DNA of 64,000 nt from Enterovibrio paralichthyis (GCF_019209835.1 NZ_JAHUTS010000003.1:124001-188000); one strand, 5' to 3'. Shown: positions 18,037 to 27,848, counted from the first letter of the stretch. Numbers and translations: made by a program. The notes: a model not told the origin generated them from the sequence alone.

Positions 18037-19902
18037 ATGAGCGATCTAGCTCACACTCATAAAGCAGTTATTGAGGCTTCTTGGCAGCGGTGCCGATCGT
18101 TTGGTCTAAATCCGAAAAGCGCGCCGTCTATAGTCCAGCTAAACAGGGGTGACTGGCAGGATGCCCAGGACAAGTCCAAAGAACTGATCGTGACCACCCA
18201 GGAGCAGGTGCTGCCTTTCTACGAAAATATTCTGGTGAACAGCAACAGTCTGGTGCTGCTTGCAGACCGGGACGGCAACCTGTTAAGCCGCTGGGGCAGG
18301 CCGGGTTTCGTAAACCAGATGGAAAGCCATTTGTTTGAACCCGGCACCAGCTGGCAGGAACGTTTCAACGGAACCAATGCGGTAGGGACGGCGCTGCAAA
18401 CGGGGCAATCTGTGGTGGTGGGGCGAGACGAACATTACCTGATTGCCAACCGCTACATGGCGGCGTCTGCCGCCCCCATTTACAACTGTGAACGTGAACT
18501 GGTCGGGGTGTTGAATATCTCGTCCGATGCTTATTTGCCGACTTCCCATGTCGATGGGATGGTCAAGGTGATGACCCAGTCGGTCGAAAACCAACTCATC
18601 ATGGCGACTTATCGCCACCAACACTACATGCTGGTCTTCAACACCGGCGTGGACAACCACACCAGCCAGTGGGCGGGGTTGGTAGTGTTTGATGCTGCGG
18701 GGCAGGTGGTGGCAGCCAACCGCCGTGCTGATCTTCTTGTCGGCCATACCCTGGTTGGTCTGAATATCGAAGCGGTGACAGGTATAGCCATGTTGCAGCT
18801 TTCCGCACACCCGGAAAACCAGACCCTCTCTTTTGTCGGCCTGTCCAATTACCGCCTGTTTGGCACCATCAAACGGCCGATGGAAACGGTGATCCGCGCG
18901 CCTGTCGCCGCGCGTGCCCCTGCATCTCCCAAAGTGCAGCCGGTTTCACCCCAGAAAAAAGGGTTACACCAGCTTGATTTAGGCGACCCGAAAATGCAGA
19001 AAGCCATCAAGCAGGCGTTGAGCGTGGTAAACAGCGATATTCCCCTGGTGATACAGGGCGAAACCGGTGTGGGTAAAGAAGTGTTCGCCAAGGCGGTTCA
19101 CACCTCTTCTGACAGGGCAGGAGCCAAATTTGTGGCGGTAAACTGCGCAGCCATTCCGTCAGAGCTGGTGGAGTCCGAGCTGTTTGGTTATGTGAAAGGC
19201 GCATTTACCGGTGCGAGCAATAAAGGAAGCATGGGGTATATCCGCCAGGCAGATGGCGGCACTTTGTTACTGGATGAAATTGGCGATATGCCCTTGCGCG
19301 TACAGGCAAGGTTATTGCGCGTACTGCAGGAGAAAACCGTGACGCCTCTTGGCAGCACAGAAAGTTATCCGGTCGATTTCCGTGTTATTTGCGCGACGCA
19401 CCAACCGCTGCGGCAGGCAGTGGCAGAAAAACGGTTCAGGGATGACCTTTATTACCGTATTAATGGGCTGACACTGTTTCTCCCGGCACTGCGTGAACGT
19501 AAGGATATTCCGTCCCTGGTGCAGACATTGCTCTCTGAATTGGCATCAGGTACGTCGGTTGCGATAAGCAGTGATGTTCAAGCCCTGTTTGTCCGTCATA
19601 CCTGGCCAGGCAACATACGCCAGTTGCAGAATGTGCTTAGGGTAGCGCTGGCACTGTCTGCGCAGCGAACCGTCTATAAACAGCACCTGCCGGATGACTT
19701 TTTTCTCGATCTGGATCAGAACGCGGTGTTACCAGTGAAAGAAAAGAGAGAGCACACCCTCTCGAATGTTCAATCACACTGGCGGGAAAGCCTGCCATCC
19801 CTTTATTCCTCTACGGATGGAAATATCACCCGAATCGCTGAAATTTCAGGTGTGAGTCGAAACACCGTCTACAAACGCCTGAGATCCCTTGGATTGAAAT
19901 AA
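18037..19902 (+). CDS. Sigma-54-dependent transcriptional activator, AcoR-like
   Basis: A 621-residue enhancer-binding protein. It has an N-terminal GAF sensor (about residues 55-195), a second PAS-like region (about 205-270), an AAA+ domain with Walker A GETGVGKE (about 342-349), the sigma-54 contact loop GAFTGA (about 389) and Walker B GGTLLLDEIGD, then a C-terminal Fis-type helix-turn-helix (NITRIAEISGVSRNTVYKRL). The GAF-PAS-AAA-HTH order is that of AcoR, which senses small metabolites. It is divergent from glpSTPQUV and probably activates that operon through the sigma-54 site noted upstream of glpS. Confidence 0.9.
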   Translation: MSDLAHTHKAVIEASWQRCRSFGLNPKSAPSIVQLNRGDWQDAQDKSKELIVTTQEQVLPFYENILVNSNSLVLLADRDGNLLSRWGRPGFVNQMESHLFEPGTSWQERFNGTNAVGTALQTGQSVVVGRDEHYLIANRYMAASAAPIYNCERELVGVLNISSDAYLPTSHVDGMVKVMTQSVENQLIMATYRHQHYMLVFNTGVDNHTSQWAGLVVFDAAGQVVAANRRADLLVGHTLVGLNIEAVTGIAMLQLSAHPENQTLSFVGLSNYRLFGTIKRPMETVIRAPVAARAPASPKVQPVSPQKKGLHQLDLGDPKMQKAIKQALSVVNSDIPLVIQGETGVGKEVFAKAVHTSSDRAGAKFVAVNCAAIPSELVESELFGYVKGAFTGASNKGSMGYIRQADGGTLLLDEIGDMPLRVQARLLRVLQEKTVTPLGSTESYPVDFRVICATHQPLRQAVAEKRFRDDLYYRINGLTLFLPALRERKDIPSLVQTLLSELASGTSVAISSDVQALFVRHTWPGNIRQLQNVLRVALALSAQRTVYKQHLPDDFFLDLDQNAVLPVKEKREHTLSNVQSHWRESLPSLYSSTDGNITRIAEISGVSRNTVYKRLRSLGLK

Positions 19903-20354
19903 CCCGCTTAAATTGCCTTGATAATTGAACACATTGTTTGAAATGTTAGCGTGCTGTTATGCGAATTAACTGTGCTTCACTAGTTCAAATGGATCATAAT
20001 TGCTATAAAAATATTTTCATATAATTGAAATGACTCGCAAAATTGCCCTCCAGTTTTCTGTCTGTACTGGTTAATGAGCGCACGTGGTAAACAGGGTAAT
20101 TCCGCTGATGACGAATACAGTATGATGAATGGTATGTCACTAAAATGAGTCATTAGTAACTATTTAATGACAATTCTTGCGTAAATCCCTCATTTTCACG
20201 CCTTCCGCTTTGTGGTCAACAGTTAGTCAATTGTGCTGTCAATTGTTATTTTTGTTAAAAAATATATCGTTGTTTCCCGTGTTTCTTGGATGTTAATTTT
20301 TGTAGTGCAACAACATTACAAATGGAATGTATAAGAAATACAGGAACGTATTCT
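19903..20354. other. Intergenic region upstream of the porin gene
   Basis: About 450 bp, AT-rich, no credible gene. It must hold the porin promoter. The last 150 bp contain several AT-rich blocks and the repeated TCAATTGT element (about 20227-20246). I could not identify a regulator site with confidence. Confidence 0.5.
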
Positions 20355-21404
20355 ATGAATAAGAAATTTTTAGCAGTCGCTATTCCGGCAGTACTTTTAG
20401 CAGGCAACGCAAACGCATTTGAGGCATACAGTGGTGATGCCGGTTCAGTTGAAGTTTATGGTCAACTTCGCGCCAACCTGATGAAAAGCCCTAATCAAGA
20501 CCTGGTGCTTGATGATGTAGGCTCCCGCACCGGTGTTAACGCACTTTACTCTCTGACAGATAACATCAACGTACTGGCTACGCTGGAATACAGCCTGGAC
20601 TGGGACGCAGATGCAATGAAAAACCGCTTGGGCTTTTTTGGTTTCTCCGGTGACTTCGGCCAGGTTCAGATTGGTAAACAATACCTGACTGCTGACGACC
20701 TGTGGGGCGTTGATAACTCATACTGGTTTGGCGGCAGCCACATCGTTGAAGGTACCGTTTCTGGTGCGAAACATGAAAACGCAATCCGCTACATGGTTTC
20801 TACCGACTTCGTCAACATCGATGCGAGCTACGGCTTGCCGGAAGATGGCTCTGCGGCCGAGGTTTTTGAACTGTTCCTGAGCAAAGAGATTGCGGGCTTT
20901 TCTGTAACAGCGGGTGTTTCACACGCCTCTCAAGACCACAAAGCATTCAAGATCGACACCGTAGATGTAAAAGCTGGCTCATTTGACGACCTTTACTACA
21001 CCGTTTGGGCAGAGCGTTCATTTGGCGATCTGACTGTGGGCGTTCAGTATGCATCGAGCAACATTGAAAGTGACGCACTGGCAGTAGACGTCGACCGCGA
21101 CGGTTACACACTGGCGTTGTCTTACGGCTTGTCTGACAAGTCAACGGTTTACGGTGGCTACGAATATTCCGAATTTGAAATTGATGCCAAACCGCTGAAT
21201 GTTGTTGTCCAGGATGACTTCACTAACCTGTACGTCGGTGCGGTACACAAGTTTAACCAGTACTTCCGTCTGTGGGCTGAAATGGGTTACTCGGACGGTG
21301 TCACTGCCGGTTACTCAAACAACAAAAATGAAGGTTTTGCGGTTGCGCCAAGCGCAGTCGACAGCGAAGCGAAATACGCTATCGGTGCACGTGTTTACTG
21401 GTAA
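20355..21404 (+). CDS. Outer-membrane porin, OmpU/Gram-negative porin family
   Basis: A 349-residue porin with a signal peptide MNKKFLAVAIPAVLLAGNANA cut before FEAYSG. The mature protein opens with the first beta strand (SVEVYGQLRANL) and ends in a beta strand with an aromatic last residue (GARVYW), the outer-membrane insertion signal. The LGFFGFSGDFGQVQIGKQY segment is typical of trimeric general porins. I chose ATG 20355 (AGGA 9 bp upstream) because the longer frame from 20286 would place 23 residues before the signal peptide. Confidence 0.92.
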   Translation: MNKKFLAVAIPAVLLAGNANAFEAYSGDAGSVEVYGQLRANLMKSPNQDLVLDDVGSRTGVNALYSLTDNINVLATLEYSLDWDADAMKNRLGFFGFSGDFGQVQIGKQYLTADDLWGVDNSYWFGGSHIVEGTVSGAKHENAIRYMVSTDFVNIDASYGLPEDGSAAEVFELFLSKEIAGFSVTAGVSHASQDHKAFKIDTVDVKAGSFDDLYYTVWAERSFGDLTVGVQYASSNIESDALAVDVDRDGYTLALSYGLSDKSTVYGGYEYSEFEIDAKPLNVVVQDDFTNLYVGAVHKFNQYFRLWAEMGYSDGVTAGYSNNKNEGFAVAPSAVDSEAKYAIGARVYW

Positions 21405-21442
21405 TCACACCGCCTAACACGCATAAACTTCATACTGTCTTT

Positions 21443-21475
21443 AAAGCCCAGCCAAGCGCTGGGCTTTGTTGTTCT
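21443..21475 (+). terminator. Terminator of the porin gene
   Basis: Stem AAAGCCCAGC / GCTGGGCTTT (21443-21452 and 21458-21467) followed by a T-rich tract. Confidence 0.85.
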
Positions 21476-21505
21476 TGCTTTCTCTTTCAGCTTCTTTTTA
21501 TTCTT

Positions 21506-21568
21506 CCAATCTCCAATCTCCAATCTCCAATCTCCAATCTCCAATCTCCAATCTCCAATCTCCAATCT
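21506..21568. repeat. Nine tandem copies of CCAATCT
   Basis: The heptamer CCAATCT is repeated nine times without interruption (63 bp) between the porin terminator and the zwf promoter region. Heptamer microsatellites can change copy number by slippage. The location after a terminator does not point to phase variation of a neighbour. Confidence 0.95.
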
Positions 21569-21866
21569 CCAGCCTCTAAACTCAGCCCTTGCTCAACATA
21601 CACCCTGCGATTCTCCCTTCCGGCTCACCAAGAAGTCCGAAGGTTTTGTACAGTAACTACACAAGCCTTCGAAAGGCACACAATGAATGGGCTGCAATCC
21701 GGACGAAATATCGCCAGATGGTGGTCTTACCTATCAGAAAGATAGGTAGAACCAATTAAACGCAATGTAAAATGCTGTTACTTTATAGCGACCCTATAAA
21801 GGTCATCGACCTTGGACACTTTTGTCGATTTAAATCCGGTTTATCGCCCATCTCAGGGAAATCCAC

Positions 21867-23363
21867 ATGGCGAAAGAAAACAACAATATCGTGATTTTTG
21901 GTGCATCCGGCGATCTTACAAAACGTAAGCTGATCCCAGCCTTTTATCACCTGTATGCAAACGGCATGATGCCAGAGAATTTCGCGATTCTTGGCGTCAG
22001 CCGCACCGAATATTCCGATGACGCTTTCCGCGAAAAGCTGTCAGCGTTCCTGAAAGCAAATGAAAAAGTAAATGAAGAGACGCTGGAGCGTTTCTGTCAG
22101 CATCTCTACTACCTCCCGCTCGATCCGGCTGATTCGGCAAATTACGACCAATTGGCTGTTCGTCTGGATGCGCTCAGTGAAAAGCACAACACCGGGCACA
22201 ATAACCTTTACTATCTGGCGACACCGCCAAGCCTTTACGGCGTGATCCCAGAATGCCTTGCCAACCACAACCTCCACGACCAATCAAATGGCTGGAAACG
22301 CCTGATTGTCGAGAAGCCGTTTGGCTATGACACCGCATCAGCCGAAGCGCTGGATAAAAAACTGCACGATCAATTTGATGAAAACCAGCTCTACCGTATC
22401 GACCATTATCTGGGTAAAGAGACGGTACAAAACCTGCTGGTATTCCGCTTCTCCAACGGTATGTTTGAGCCGCTCTGGAACCGCAACTTCATTGACTACG
22501 TTGAGATCACCGGCGCTGAATTCCTTGGTGTAGAAGGCCGTGGTGGCTACTACGACGGATCAGGCGCTGTGCGCGACATGTTCCAGAATCACCTGCTTCA
22601 GGTGCTGGGCATGGTGGCGATGGAGCCACCGGCGGCAATCCGCTCTGACTCCATCCGTGATGAAGTCACCAAAGTGATGCAAAGCTTCCGCCCAATCAGC
22701 GATGACGATCTGAAGAACAACCTGGTTCTGGGACAATACACAGGCTCGACCGTGCGCGGTGAAACCCTGCCGGGTTACCGTGAAGAGCCGGGCGTTGCGG
22801 AAGACTCGCGCACCGAAACTTACGTTGGCCTGAAAATGTTCGTGGATACCTGGCGCTGGAATGGCGTGCCTTTCTACGTCCGCACAGGTAAACGTTTGCC
22901 AACACGAGTGACGGAAGTGGTCATTCACTTCAAGAAAACGCCGCATCCTGTGTTTGGTGCCAATGCGCCGGAAAACAAACTGGTGATCCGTATCCAGCCT
23001 GATGAAGGTATCCTGATGAGCTTTGGCCTGAAAAAGCCGGGCGCAGGGTTTGAAGCCAAAGAAGTGGCGATGCAGTTCCACTACCAGAACCTGGAAGAAG
23101 CGCAACTGCTGACCGCTTATGAGCGCCTGCTGCTGGATGCCATCAAAGGCGATTCCACCCTGTTTGCGCGCTCCGATGCGGTGAAAGCATGCTGGGAATT
23201 TGTTGAGCCTATTCTGCGCTACAAAGAAGACCCAGATTCCCTGTTCGGTTATGCCGCAGGCACCTGGGGCCCGGAAAAAGCGGATGAACTGTTGAAACGT
23301 GATGGACGCGAATGGCGTTATCCGTGTAAAAACCTAACCAACACCGAATACTGCGAGCTGTGA
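21867..23363 (+). CDS. zwf: Glucose-6-phosphate 1-dehydrogenase
   Basis: A 498-residue NADP-dependent enzyme that opens the oxidative pentose phosphate pathway. The N-terminal nucleotide-binding motif GASGDLTKRKL and the substrate-binding signature RIDHYLGKE (about residues 178-186) are both present. Length is normal. It is followed after 1 bp by pgl and then gnd, giving the three oxidative steps in order. The ATG follows an AGGGAAA ribosome-binding site. Confidence 0.97.
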   Translation: MAKENNNIVIFGASGDLTKRKLIPAFYHLYANGMMPENFAILGVSRTEYSDDAFREKLSAFLKANEKVNEETLERFCQHLYYLPLDPADSANYDQLAVRLDALSEKHNTGHNNLYYLATPPSLYGVIPECLANHNLHDQSNGWKRLIVEKPFGYDTASAEALDKKLHDQFDENQLYRIDHYLGKETVQNLLVFRFSNGMFEPLWNRNFIDYVEITGAEFLGVEGRGGYYDGSGAVRDMFQNHLLQVLGMVAMEPPAAIRSDSIRDEVTKVMQSFRPISDDDLKNNLVLGQYTGSTVRGETLPGYREEPGVAEDSRTETYVGLKMFVDTWRWNGVPFYVRTGKRLPTRVTEVVIHFKKTPHPVFGANAPENKLVIRIQPDEGILMSFGLKKPGAGFEAKEVAMQFHYQNLEEAQLLTAYERLLLDAIKGDSTLFARSDAVKACWEFVEPILRYKEDPDSLFGYAAGTWGPEKADELLKRDGREWRYPCKNLTNTEYCEL

Positions 23364-23364
23364 T

Positions 23365-24084
23365 ATGAAGGAATTTCGTATTCTAGACAACGCTGACGCT
23401 GTCGTTCTTGAACTGGCGGCGTCAATGAAAAGCCTGAGTGAGCAAGGACGCCCGGTTCACATCTCTCTTTCTGGCGGCAGCACACCAAAACTGCTGTTCA
23501 AACTGCTGGCGCAACCGGAATGGGCGAACAGCATCCAGTGGCAAAACCTGCACTTCTGGTGGGGTGACGAGCGCTGCGTGGCACCGGACGATGCCGAAAG
23601 CAATTACGGCGAAGCCAATGCCCTGCTGTTCAGTCAAATTGCGATTCCGGCTGAGAACATTCACCGCATCCGTGGTGAAGATGATGCACAGCAAGAGGCA
23701 AAACGACTGGCCGACGAAATCAAGGCAGAAGTGCCTGAGAAAAATGGCCTGCCAGCTTTTGACTGGATTTTGCTTGGCATGGGTGATGACGGCCACACAG
23801 CGTCGCTGTTCCCGGGTCAGACTGACTACGATGAGCCTGCGCTTACTCTGGTTGCAGCGCATCCACAATCTGGTCAGCTTCGCGTGTCGAAAAGTGCGCG
23901 CCTGCTGAATAATGCCGACCGCATCAGCTATCTGGTGCTGGGCGCGGGCAAAGCGGAAATGATTGAAGCGATCCACGGTAAAAACGCAAAGGCGGGTTTG
24001 CCGTATCCCGCCGCGCACATTGCTTCTGCGCACGGCATAACGGAATGGTATTTGGACGCTGCTGCCGCAAAGACATTGGCATAA
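23365..24084 (+). CDS. pgl: 6-phosphogluconolactonase
   Basis: A 239-residue enzyme of the DevB/Pgl type that hydrolyses 6-phosphogluconolactone. The family motifs SGGSTPK (about residues 35-41), WWGDERCV and GMGDDGHTASLFPG are present. It begins 1 bp after the zwf stop and is surely co-transcribed with it. Confidence 0.96.
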   Translation: MKEFRILDNADAVVLELAASMKSLSEQGRPVHISLSGGSTPKLLFKLLAQPEWANSIQWQNLHFWWGDERCVAPDDAESNYGEANALLFSQIAIPAENIHRIRGEDDAQQEAKRLADEIKAEVPEKNGLPAFDWILLGMGDDGHTASLFPGQTDYDEPALTLVAAHPQSGQLRVSKSARLLNNADRISYLVLGAGKAEMIEAIHGKNAKAGLPYPAAHIASAHGITEWYLDAAAAKTLA

Positions 24085-24188
24085 GCGACTTTTTAGGGCA
24101 TTTTTCGTCACGAACTTGCCGCGATTAAATATCCTGATGATTGCCCAGATGGGGAATACGCCAGTCATCAGGTAATAAGGAGTTAAAA

Positions 24189-25637
24189 ATGAAAGGCGAT
24201 ATCGGTGTAATTGGTCTGGCAGTAATGGGCCAAAACCTTATCCTGAACATGAACGACAACGGCTTCAAAGTGGTTGCTTACAACCGCACTACGTCAAAAG
24301 TAGACGAGTTCCTGGAAGGCGCTGCGAAAGGCACTAACATTGTTGGCGCATACTCACTGGAAGATCTGGTAGAGAAGCTTGAAAAACCACGCAAAGTGAT
24401 GCTGATGGTGCGCGCGGGTGATGTTGTTGATCAGTTCATCGACGCACTGACGCCACTGCTGGATGAAGGCGATATCATCATTGACGGTGGTAACTCTAAC
24501 TACCCAGACAGCACACGCCGCATGAAATCACTGGAAGAGAAAGGCCTGATCTTCATCGGTGCGGGTGTTTCCGGTGGTGAAGAAGGCGCGCGCTTCGGAC
24601 CATCAATCATGCCAGGTGGTAACCCAGCAGGCTGGCCTGCGGTTAAGCCAATCTTCCAGGCAATTTCTGCCAAGACTGACAGCGGCGAAGCGTGCTGTGA
24701 CTGGGTTGGTCGTGAAGGTGCTGGCCACTTCGTGAAGATGGTTCACAATGGTATTGAATACGGCGACATGCAGCTGATCAGTGAAGCTTACCACTTCATG
24801 AAAGAAGGTCTGGGCATGAACCATGATGAAATGCAGGCGACGATGACTGCATGGAACAAAACCGAACTCGACAGCTACCTGATGGAAATCAGTGCTGAGA
24901 TCGTGGGTTACCGCGACGAAAACGGCGAAATCGTGCTGGAGAAAATCCTGGATACTGCAGGCCAGAAAGGTACCGGTAAATGGACAGGCATCAATGCACT
25001 GGACTTCGGTATTCCACTGACCCTGATCACTGAATCTGTTTTTGCACGCGCACTGTCTGCACGCAAAGAAGAGCGTGAAGAAGCGGCGGCACTGTTCCAA
25101 CACAAGATTGGTGCAGTAGAAGGAGACCGCGAAGTGTGGCTGGAAGCTCTGCGTAAAGCGCTGCTGGCAGCGAAGATCATCTCTTACGCACAAGGCTTTA
25201 TGCTGCTGCGTGAAGCATCAGAGCAATACAACTGGGAACTGAACTACGGCAACGTGGCGCTGCTGTGGCGTGGTGGTTGTATCATCCGCAGTGCATTCCT
25301 GGGCAACATCCGCGATGCATACGAAGCAAACCCAGATCTGAAATTCCTGGGCTCAGACGAGTACTTCAAGAACATTCTGGAAGATTGCATGGGTTCATGG
25401 CGTAAGGTGGTGGCGAAGACATTCGAAATCGGTCTGCCATCGCCAGGTCTGTCTTCAGCGCTGACCTTCCTTGACGGTTATACCACCGCGCGTCTGCCAG
25501 CGAACATGCTGCAAGCACAGCGCGACTACTTCGGTGCGCACACTTACGAGCGCACTGACCGTCCACGTGGTGAGTTCTTCCACACCAACTGGACCGGTAA
25601 AGGCGGCGACACTGTGTCGACTACCTACAACAGCTAA
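24189..25637 (+). CDS. gnd: 6-phosphogluconate dehydrogenase (decarboxylating)
   Basis: A 482-residue enzyme that converts 6-phosphogluconate to ribulose-5-phosphate with NADP. It has the Rossmann motif GLAVMGQNL at the N-terminus, the family signature GHFVKMVHNGIEYGDMQ (about residues 180-196) and the catalytic Lys in that segment. I chose ATG 24189 (AAGGAG upstream, family-typical MKGDIGVIGLAVMG start) over the longer frame from 24141. The 104-bp gap after pgl may hold its own promoter. Confidence 0.96.
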   Translation: MKGDIGVIGLAVMGQNLILNMNDNGFKVVAYNRTTSKVDEFLEGAAKGTNIVGAYSLEDLVEKLEKPRKVMLMVRAGDVVDQFIDALTPLLDEGDIIIDGGNSNYPDSTRRMKSLEEKGLIFIGAGVSGGEEGARFGPSIMPGGNPAGWPAVKPIFQAISAKTDSGEACCDWVGREGAGHFVKMVHNGIEYGDMQLISEAYHFMKEGLGMNHDEMQATMTAWNKTELDSYLMEISAEIVGYRDENGEIVLEKILDTAGQKGTGKWTGINALDFGIPLTLITESVFARALSARKEEREEAAALFQHKIGAVEGDREVWLEALRKALLAAKIISYAQGFMLLREASEQYNWELNYGNVALLWRGGCIIRSAFLGNIRDAYEANPDLKFLGSDEYFKNILEDCMGSWRKVVAKTFEIGLPSPGLSSALTFLDGYTTARLPANMLQAQRDYFGAHTYERTDRPRGEFFHTNWTGKGGDTVSTTYNS

Positions 25638-25653
25638 GGGCTGTTACTGAAGC

Positions 25654-25685
25654 AAAGGGAGCCGAAAATGGCTCCCTTTTCTTTT
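25654..25685 (+). terminator. Terminator of gnd
   Basis: Stem AAAGGGAGCC / GGCTCCCTTT (25654-25663 and 25670-25679) followed by T-rich sequence. Confidence 0.85.
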
Positions 25686-25704
25686 CTTTGCTTTGGAGAA
25701 GGGT

Positions 25705-26727
25705 TTAAACCATCAAGCTGGTCACAAAGTCCACATCGACATAGTTCAGGCCGTGGTACCAGCACTCCAGTGTCACTTCTGTGCCATCGGCAAATCCCAG
25801 CGTGGTGCCATAGGAATTGATGGTGACATTGATATCCGCAGCTGAAGTTGCGAGGCTCTGGTGGATCTGGATAGTGTCCTGCGACCAACAAAAATCCTTG
25901 ATCACATTGCTGCCATCGGTGTGGTCAAAGTAGAACAGGTCATAACCAGAACCGCCCCACAGAAGGTCGTTACCGGCAGAAGCAGCCAAAACATCGTTAC
26001 CACAACCGCCAATCAGCCAGTCATCACCGGCACCCGCCCAGATGTCATCATCGCCATATTCGCCCCAGAGTTTGTCGCAGCCTTCACCACCTTCCAGTTT
26101 ATCGTTGCCGCAACCGCCCGCTAAGGTGTCATTGCCTTCCTGACCAAATAGCATGTCGTTGCCATCGCCGCCCCACATGCAGTCATCGCCACCATGACCG
26201 AATGCCGTATCATCACCGGAACCACCCAGAATGGTGTCTTTGCCATCCCAACCCCAGATGTAGTCAGCCCCGGCACCGCCATCGATGTAATCATCACCGC
26301 CTTCACCATGGATGATGTCGTCGCCACATCCACCCAGCAGGGTGTCGTTATCTGCGCCGCCAAACAGACGGTCATTGCCATAGCCCCCATCAAGGTAATC
26401 GCAGCCGTTACCGCCGATCAGCAAATCATCGCCGCAGCCGCCGTAAATCACGTCATTACCGTCACCACCATCAATACGGTCGTTGCCATCTTGTCCGTAG
26501 AGCCAGTCGTTACCGCCGTAACCATAGATTTGGTCGTTGCCCCAACCACCGTAAACGACATCACAGTTTGCACCACCAAAAACGGTATCGTGACCACCGC
26601 CGGCATAGACATAATTCAGCCCGTCACCGGTCCGAATGAGATCATCACCGTCATAGGCGTATATACAGTCGTTTGAAGCTGTACCTTCCAATGTTTCGCT
26701 GTCATTAGTACCAATTACATATGCCAT
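25705..26727 (-). CDS. RTX-repeat calcium-binding protein without other domain
   Basis: A 340-residue protein made almost entirely of RTX nonapeptides (GGxGxDxLx), roughly from residue 15 to 270, with a non-repeat C-terminal tail of about 75 residues. RTX tracts fold into calcium-bound parallel beta rolls. Proteins of this type usually leave by type I secretion using a C-terminal signal. There is no N-terminal signal peptide and no enzyme or pore domain. It is unusual in carrying many Cys in or beside the repeats (GGCGDD, GGNGCD, GANCD). No type I transporter genes lie next to it. Function unknown. Confidence 0.8.
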   Translation of the reverse strand: MAYVIGTNDSETLEGTASNDCIYAYDGDDLIRTGDGLNYVYAGGGHDTVFGGANCDVVYGGWGNDQIYGYGGNDWLYGQDGNDRIDGGDGNDVIYGGCGDDLLIGGNGCDYLDGGYGNDRLFGGADNDTLLGGCGDDIIHGEGGDDYIDGGAGADYIWGWDGKDTILGGSGDDTAFGHGGDDCMWGGDGNDMLFGQEGNDTLAGGCGNDKLEGGEGCDKLWGEYGDDDIWAGAGDDWLIGGCGNDVLAASAGNDLLWGGSGYDLFYFDHTDGSNVIKDFCWSQDTIQIHQSLATSAADINVTINSYGTTLGFADGTEVTLECWYHGLNYVDVDFVTSLMV

Positions 26728-27040
26728 GTTCTTGCCCTCTGTCCTGATATGTCATTGTTATTTGGCCGTGCTGCGAGAAAACCCACCGCCCAGAAAATCC
26801 TAGATGGGTTAAGGCTACTTTAGGTCTCACTGATGAAACGACGGGGACGGGAGATCAGGAAAACGATGGATCGCAGTAGAAAAGTACCAAACAGAGGTTC
26901 GAAATCGTCAACACTTGCTTGATACATCAAGCGGTCGGAAGGGACGGGCTGAAGCCATTCAGGTGGCCAGATTGGATGTCAGAGAAGTGGTGAGATCCTC
27001 ACATAAGAAACGAAAGGACAAAGAGGAGGTGACGCAGCCA

Positions 27041-27094
27041 ATGAATTTTTTCGGTATTTTCCAAATGCCTATATTAATACCTTCTCAGTCGTAA
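27041..27094 (+). CDS. Possible 17-residue peptide
   Basis: A 17-codon frame (MNFFGIFQMPILIPSQS) starts 10 nt after a near-perfect ribosome-binding site AGGAGGTGA. It is hydrophobic and not part of any longer gene. The match of start and Shine-Dalgarno sequence is the only evidence, and chance is a real alternative. Confidence 0.2.
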   Translation: MNFFGIFQMPILIPSQS

Positions 27095-27200
27095 GGAGCA
27101 GAGAATCCAAGGCATATTACAATGCTCGTTTCAGTTCCGACACAGTGCTATGGGTTTGGGGATTCCAGAGGGAGGTAGTGGGAGTGCTTTGGATAAAATA

Positions 27201-27244
27201 ATGGCCTACCCGACGTTGTACATTTTCAACTTGGAGTAGGCCAT
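27201..27244. terminator. 44-nt dyad downstream of yeeX, related to the tnsA leader dyad
   Basis: Outer arms ATGGCCTAC / GTAGGCCAT enclose an inner imperfect palindrome GTTGTACATTTTCAAC. On the minus strand the hairpin is followed by TATTTTAT, so it can serve as the yeeX terminator. The same layout, with 26 of 29 bases identical over its right-hand part, occurs in front of tnsA (32543-32587). Confidence 0.6.
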
Positions 27245-27290
27245 AACATTGCAGCCTAAGTTGAAAACTCAGCTGCAGGAGAGGGTAGAA

Positions 27291-27599
27291 TTACTTCTTA
27301 CCTTCTTTATCTAGGCGAGTCAATTCTTTGATTTGACGTGAAATTTCGCGACGCTCCTTCGAAATTTCCGCGCTCTTGATGATGTGGTCATCTACACGGT
27401 CTTCGTAGTCTGCTTTCATGTTCTTGACGATCTCAACGATTTCTTCGTGAGTCATTTCTGGCTGAATGTAGTCAAGCAGGTTCTCAAGCAGGGTAACGCG
27501 CTTTTGGTTGTCGCGGATTTTCTTTTCGTTGTCCTGAATTTCCCGCTTCAGTTTGTTTTTGCGACGAGAGAACTTAACGATCTCGAATACATTGTTCAT
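27291..27599 (-). CDS. yeeX: YeeX/DUF496 family protein
   Basis: A 102-residue, highly charged, helical protein matching the DUF496 family (E. coli YeeX). Shared family segments are FSRRKNKLKREIQDNEKKIR, NLLDYI and MKADYEDRVDDHIIKSAEIS. The coiled-coil character is strong. Function is not established for the family. Single gene followed by a hairpin. Confidence 0.88.
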   Translation of the reverse strand: MNNVFEIVKFSRRKNKLKREIQDNEKKIRDNQKRVTLLENLLDYIQPEMTHEEIVEIVKNMKADYEDRVDDHIIKSAEISKERREISRQIKELTRLDKEGKK

Positions 27600-27848
27600 A
27601 GGTTTATAACCTTCTGTGTGTGATCCTGACGAAATTAAACCACATTGATAGCTGCGGAAACAGTCTTTTGATCAAGGAAAAGTGACTATTTTCAAAGAAG
27701 GTTTAATGACCAATCACTGGCCACGAATAAGGCGACGGTTGGCGAAAAATTTGGCAGTGGCGGCGGGGTGAATGGCGGGTTTTTAGGCTGGGAAAAGTAA
27801 AAACGGCGCGACAATAAACCGCGCCGTTTTGGCAAAAATGAAAGTAAG

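Larger units (their letters stand above)
26728..27290. other. Intergenic region between the RTX gene and yeeX
   Basis: About 560 bp. It must hold the RTX gene promoter (minus strand) and contains a short reading frame with a strong ribosome-binding site (27041-27094) and a 44-nt dyad (27201-27244), both listed separately. Nothing else recognised. Confidence 0.6.

Noticed and set aside
27201..27290. Solo remnant of a transposon end downstream of yeeX
   Set aside because: Only the dyad is shared with the tnsA leader. The TGTGGC terminus and the TnsB-like repeats are absent, so it is not an abandoned end.
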